Virus record (IMG/VR): IMGVR_UViG_3300017727_003535
Coordinates: 1-25,919 of that record
DNA: 25,919 bases
Direction: 5' to 3' (one strand)
Source of the DNA: a virus
This document shows, piece after piece, positions 25,662 through 25,919 of this stretch. The position numbers and the translations under genes are program-made. Every line of letters starts with the position of its first letter. Position 1 is the stretch's first letter. The notes beneath the pieces are model-generated. The model was not told the origin of the DNA. It ran no database searches and was given only the letters and a program-made list of their open reading frames with translations.

Positions 25662-25919
25662 TTATGTTTCTTGGGATAATTGCTGTGGTGCTGCACTTGC
25701 TGCCGTTTGATCTACAGCGTCTTGACTGCTTTGATCACCTTGTGGGGATTGGGGATCTGCGTCTGGCGCACCTGGTACATCCAATTCAATTCCGTCTGCG
25801 TTAAAGTTCTTTACAAGACTTTGGATTGCAGGACTGCTGTCGTAAATTGCTTTGAACGTTTCGTAGTCTGCTGCTAATTGGATTTTATTTTTTAATGCTA
25901 AGTTTGAAAGTCCTGCCCA
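25662..25919 (-). CDS. C-terminal part of a phage protein with acidic, Gln/Ala-rich tail (partial)
   Basis: The minus-strand frame is open from the last base of the window to TAA at 25664-25662, giving the last 85 residues of a protein whose start lies outside. The first half is folded-looking (L-S-N-L-A-L-K-N-K-I-Q-L-A-A-D-Y, then A-I-Q-S-L-V-K-N-F). The rest is a disordered Asp/Gln/Pro/Ala/Ser tail. No family recognised. Open frames on the plus strand here are shadows. The nuclease promoter lies just beyond its stop codon. Confidence 0.65.
   Translation of the reverse strand, partial: WAGLSNLALKNKIQLAADYETFKAIYDSSPAIQSLVKNFNADGIELDVPGAPDADPQSPQGDQSSQDAVDQTAASAAPQQLSQET

Noticed and set aside
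1-25919. CRISPR arrays, insertion sequences, integrase or attachment sites
   Set aside because: No regularly spaced repeats, transposase or integrase motifs, or duplicated tRNA ends were seen; the three tRNA genes are intact, with no partial copies.

Overview
This window reads as accessory sequence from a T4-like marine myovirus. The evidence is a class I ribonucleotide reductase pair (NrdA/NrdB) with a glutaredoxin, a PAAR-tipped spike protein fused to a peptidase, a beta-helix tail fibre, a PD-(D/E)XK exonuclease, phage-borne ClpP and MazG-like genes, three tRNA genes, tightly overlapping genes, and recurring upstream octamers close to the T4-type late promoter (TATAAATA/NATAAATA). The low GC of most of the window and the AT-biased tRNAs (Arg-TCT, Leu-TAA, Thr-TGT) would suit a phage of an AT-rich marine bacterium such as a SAR11-type alphaproteobacterium or a cyanobacterium. 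The host is inference; no host marker is present.

Layout. (1) 1-3628, plus strand, visibly higher GC (about 45-50% in lines I counted): the end of a probable AAA ATPase, a YodL-like protein, two tiny membrane peptides translationally chained to a kinase-like protein, a 2OG-Fe(II) oxygenase-like protein, a small two-cysteine secreted protein and an FTR1-family iron permease. (2) 3629-5348, plus strand: a strong sigma70-type promoter and a roughly 210-base structured leader, then a small gene, tRNA-Arg, another small gene, tRNA-Leu, a MazG-like pyrophosphohydrolase and a DUF59/MIP18 Fe-S assembly protein. (3) 5343-7183: a small two-cysteine protein, ClpP, a membrane peptide and a TylF-type methyltransferase. 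(4) 7187-14827, mostly minus strand: a glycosyltransferase-like protein, small lipoproteins, an FkbM methyltransferase, three tandem 2OG-Fe(II) oxygenase-like paralogues, a PLP-dependent aminotransferase-fold protein, a radical SAM/SPASM protein and a second FkbM methyltransferase. This looks like a small biosynthetic or glycan-tailoring island. (5) 14895-17839: compact units with their own promoters and terminators (a DUF2061 protein; DUF454, hypothetical and CspA), tRNA-Thr, and a ring-hydroxylating-oxygenase-like protein that lacks the Rieske cluster ligands. (6) 17840-25919, minus strand, the more conserved phage core: PAAR-peptidase, Sm-like protein, glutaredoxin, a small conserved protein, NrdB, NrdA, tail fibre, exonuclease and a partial gene running off the end.

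Two themes stand out. Iron: an iron permease, an Fe-S assembly factor, four 2OG-Fe(II) oxygenase-like proteins, one mononuclear-iron oxygenase, one radical SAM enzyme and the di-iron NrdB all lie within 26 kb, so the phage seems both to spend iron and to carry genes for getting it and loading it. Expression: several genes sit 5-7 bases downstream of a sigma70-like -10 box or a late-promoter-like box and would be read from leaderless mRNAs. The best candidates for something undescribed are the structured leader at 3729-3941, the oxygenase/aminotransferase/radical-SAM island, the cluster-less Rieske-type oxygenase and a scattered family of tiny two-cysteine secreted proteins.
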